A DNA stretch of 41,615 nt from an uncultured Eubacteriales bacterium. GTDB lineage: Bacteria > Bacillota > Clostridia > Oscillospirales > Acutalibacteraceae. Positions 41,057 through 41,615 of this stretch are shown here, in pieces. The first letter of the stretch is position 1, and each line of letters starts with the position of its first letter. The notes beneath the pieces were generated by a model. The model saw nothing but the letters and a program-made list of their open reading frames with translations, was not told the DNA's origin and did not search any database. Where the stretch lies: the NCBI GenBank assembly GCA_934489735.1, contig CAKSSR010000017.1, positions 1 through 41,615 on the forward strand. The letters are read 5' to 3'. The translations under genes and the position numbers were made by a program.

Positions 41057-41615
41057 CTATTTAGTCTGTACTGGTTCGTACTTCTCCTTTAATTTTAAAA
41101 ACATTCTTTTGTCCATCTTTGCAGCTTTTAATGCCTTTTCATTACTTTTTTTTGTACTCTTCTTACTATTAACATTCTCTGTAGGTCATAATCTTCTGGC
41201 CTATCTGGATACTTCCCTATTAAATCCTCTTTTATCATCCTGTAGCCCGTTGCTGTGCCTGCTTCTTCCTTTGGCACGTTTAGGCATATCCAAATTGTAT
41301 ATACTTCCTTCAATTTATTGAAGTCTGACCCTAAAAATTCTACTCCGTATTGTGATGAAATCAACCTACTTAAATAATATGTCCCTCTTTTTTCTATTGG
41401 ATATCCAGGATTGTAGCTGTTCTGCGCCTCTATATTGATTATAATTTCTACATTTTCATTACTATTTGGCAACCTCACTTTGAATTTTACATCAAAACTT
41501 CGAGTCCCCTCTTTTTCTGATACCGACTCTGACCCTGCGTTATCCAATCTCAAGCGAATTTTGTCATCCACCTGTTGTCCTTTTGATACTTTAGCATCAG
41601 ATGTCAAGCACGAGA
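41057..41615 (-). pseudogene. PD-(D/E)XK nuclease family transposase-like gene, damaged, cut by window edge
   Basis: The visible frame (41607 down to 41128) has the PF12784-type core: FDVKFKVRLPN, then IIINIEAQNSYNPGYPIEKR and YYLSRLISSQ, with D...(E)xQ as the nuclease motif, and RPEDYDL near 41200. In full-length members the chain continues past DYDL with a conserved block; here it breaks off. After a frame change near 41190 the sequence reads KKSTKKSNEKALKAAKMDKR and MFLKLKEKYEPVQTK to a stop at 41057, which looks like a genuine C-terminus of the family. An internal deletion plus frameshift is the simplest reading. The N-terminus lies outside the window. Confidence 0.7.

Overview
The window is strongly AT-rich chromosomal DNA from an endospore-forming, anaerobic-type Firmicute (Clostridia in the broad sense). 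The germination protease gene gpr, spoIIP, a collagen-like surface protein, HrcA/CIRCE heat-shock control, AGA-dominated arginine codons and frequent TTG/GTG starts behind strong Shine-Dalgarno (SD) sequences all point there. I cannot name a genus from the sequence alone.

Layout. (1) 1-4252, a scarred accessory zone on the minus strand: two decayed ISAs1-type transposases, an AAA-ATPase/PD-(D/E)XK protein, a RadC-like JAMM protein, a gene fragment and an initiator tRNA. (2) 4738-11886, plus strand: a collagen-like secreted protein with a strong promoter, a frameshifted partial paralogue, and a two-gene operon for large cytosolic modular proteins of unknown function. (3) 11911-14856, minus strand: a compact four-gene operon with a hydrophobic Ala/Gly-rich peptide precursor, an M48-like membrane metallopeptidase, a SpoIIM/DUF95-like membrane protein and another membrane protein. 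It reads as a bacteriocin or toxin-peptide system. (4) 15065-25712, plus strand: gpr, spoIIP, a small membrane protein, a secreted Lys/Glu-rich membrane protein, a class A penicillin-binding protein, aspartokinase, and an MBOAT/DHHW pair for O-acetylation of an envelope polymer. (5) 25766-33895: a small exported repeat protein (minus), an AI-2E-type permease, radA, a hidden Cys-rich small ORF antisense to the radA end, a lipoprotein alkyl sulfatase with a DUF1254 lipoprotein, and a DUF2383-like protein. (6) 34051-34710: an orphan RelB/DinJ antitoxin with a palindromic operator, and two serine tRNAs. (7) 35078-40830: hrcA-grpE-dnaK-dnaJ under a CIRCE operator, then two tandem 72-residue paralogues. 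(8) The right edge holds a damaged PD-(D/E)XK transposase-type gene running out of the window.

The most interesting signal is not a gene. Three loci (before the 17.6 kb membrane protein gene, before the penicillin-binding protein gene and before dnaJ) carry the same RNA-like element: a small hairpin with an AGRAAATA loop, an A-rich linker ending in a strong SD, and then immediately a long hairpin with compensatory base changes and a conserved one-sided CATATTT bulge. The start codon lies 9-19 bases beyond the hairpin, except that the first gene also has a TTG at the hairpin's edge. No other SD is present, so the hairpin appears to bridge a split ribosome-binding site. Aspartokinase has an unrelated hairpin in the same arrangement. 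For dnaJ the model selects the start codon that gives the usual DnaJ N-terminus. The second candidate system is the four-gene peptide operon of region 3.
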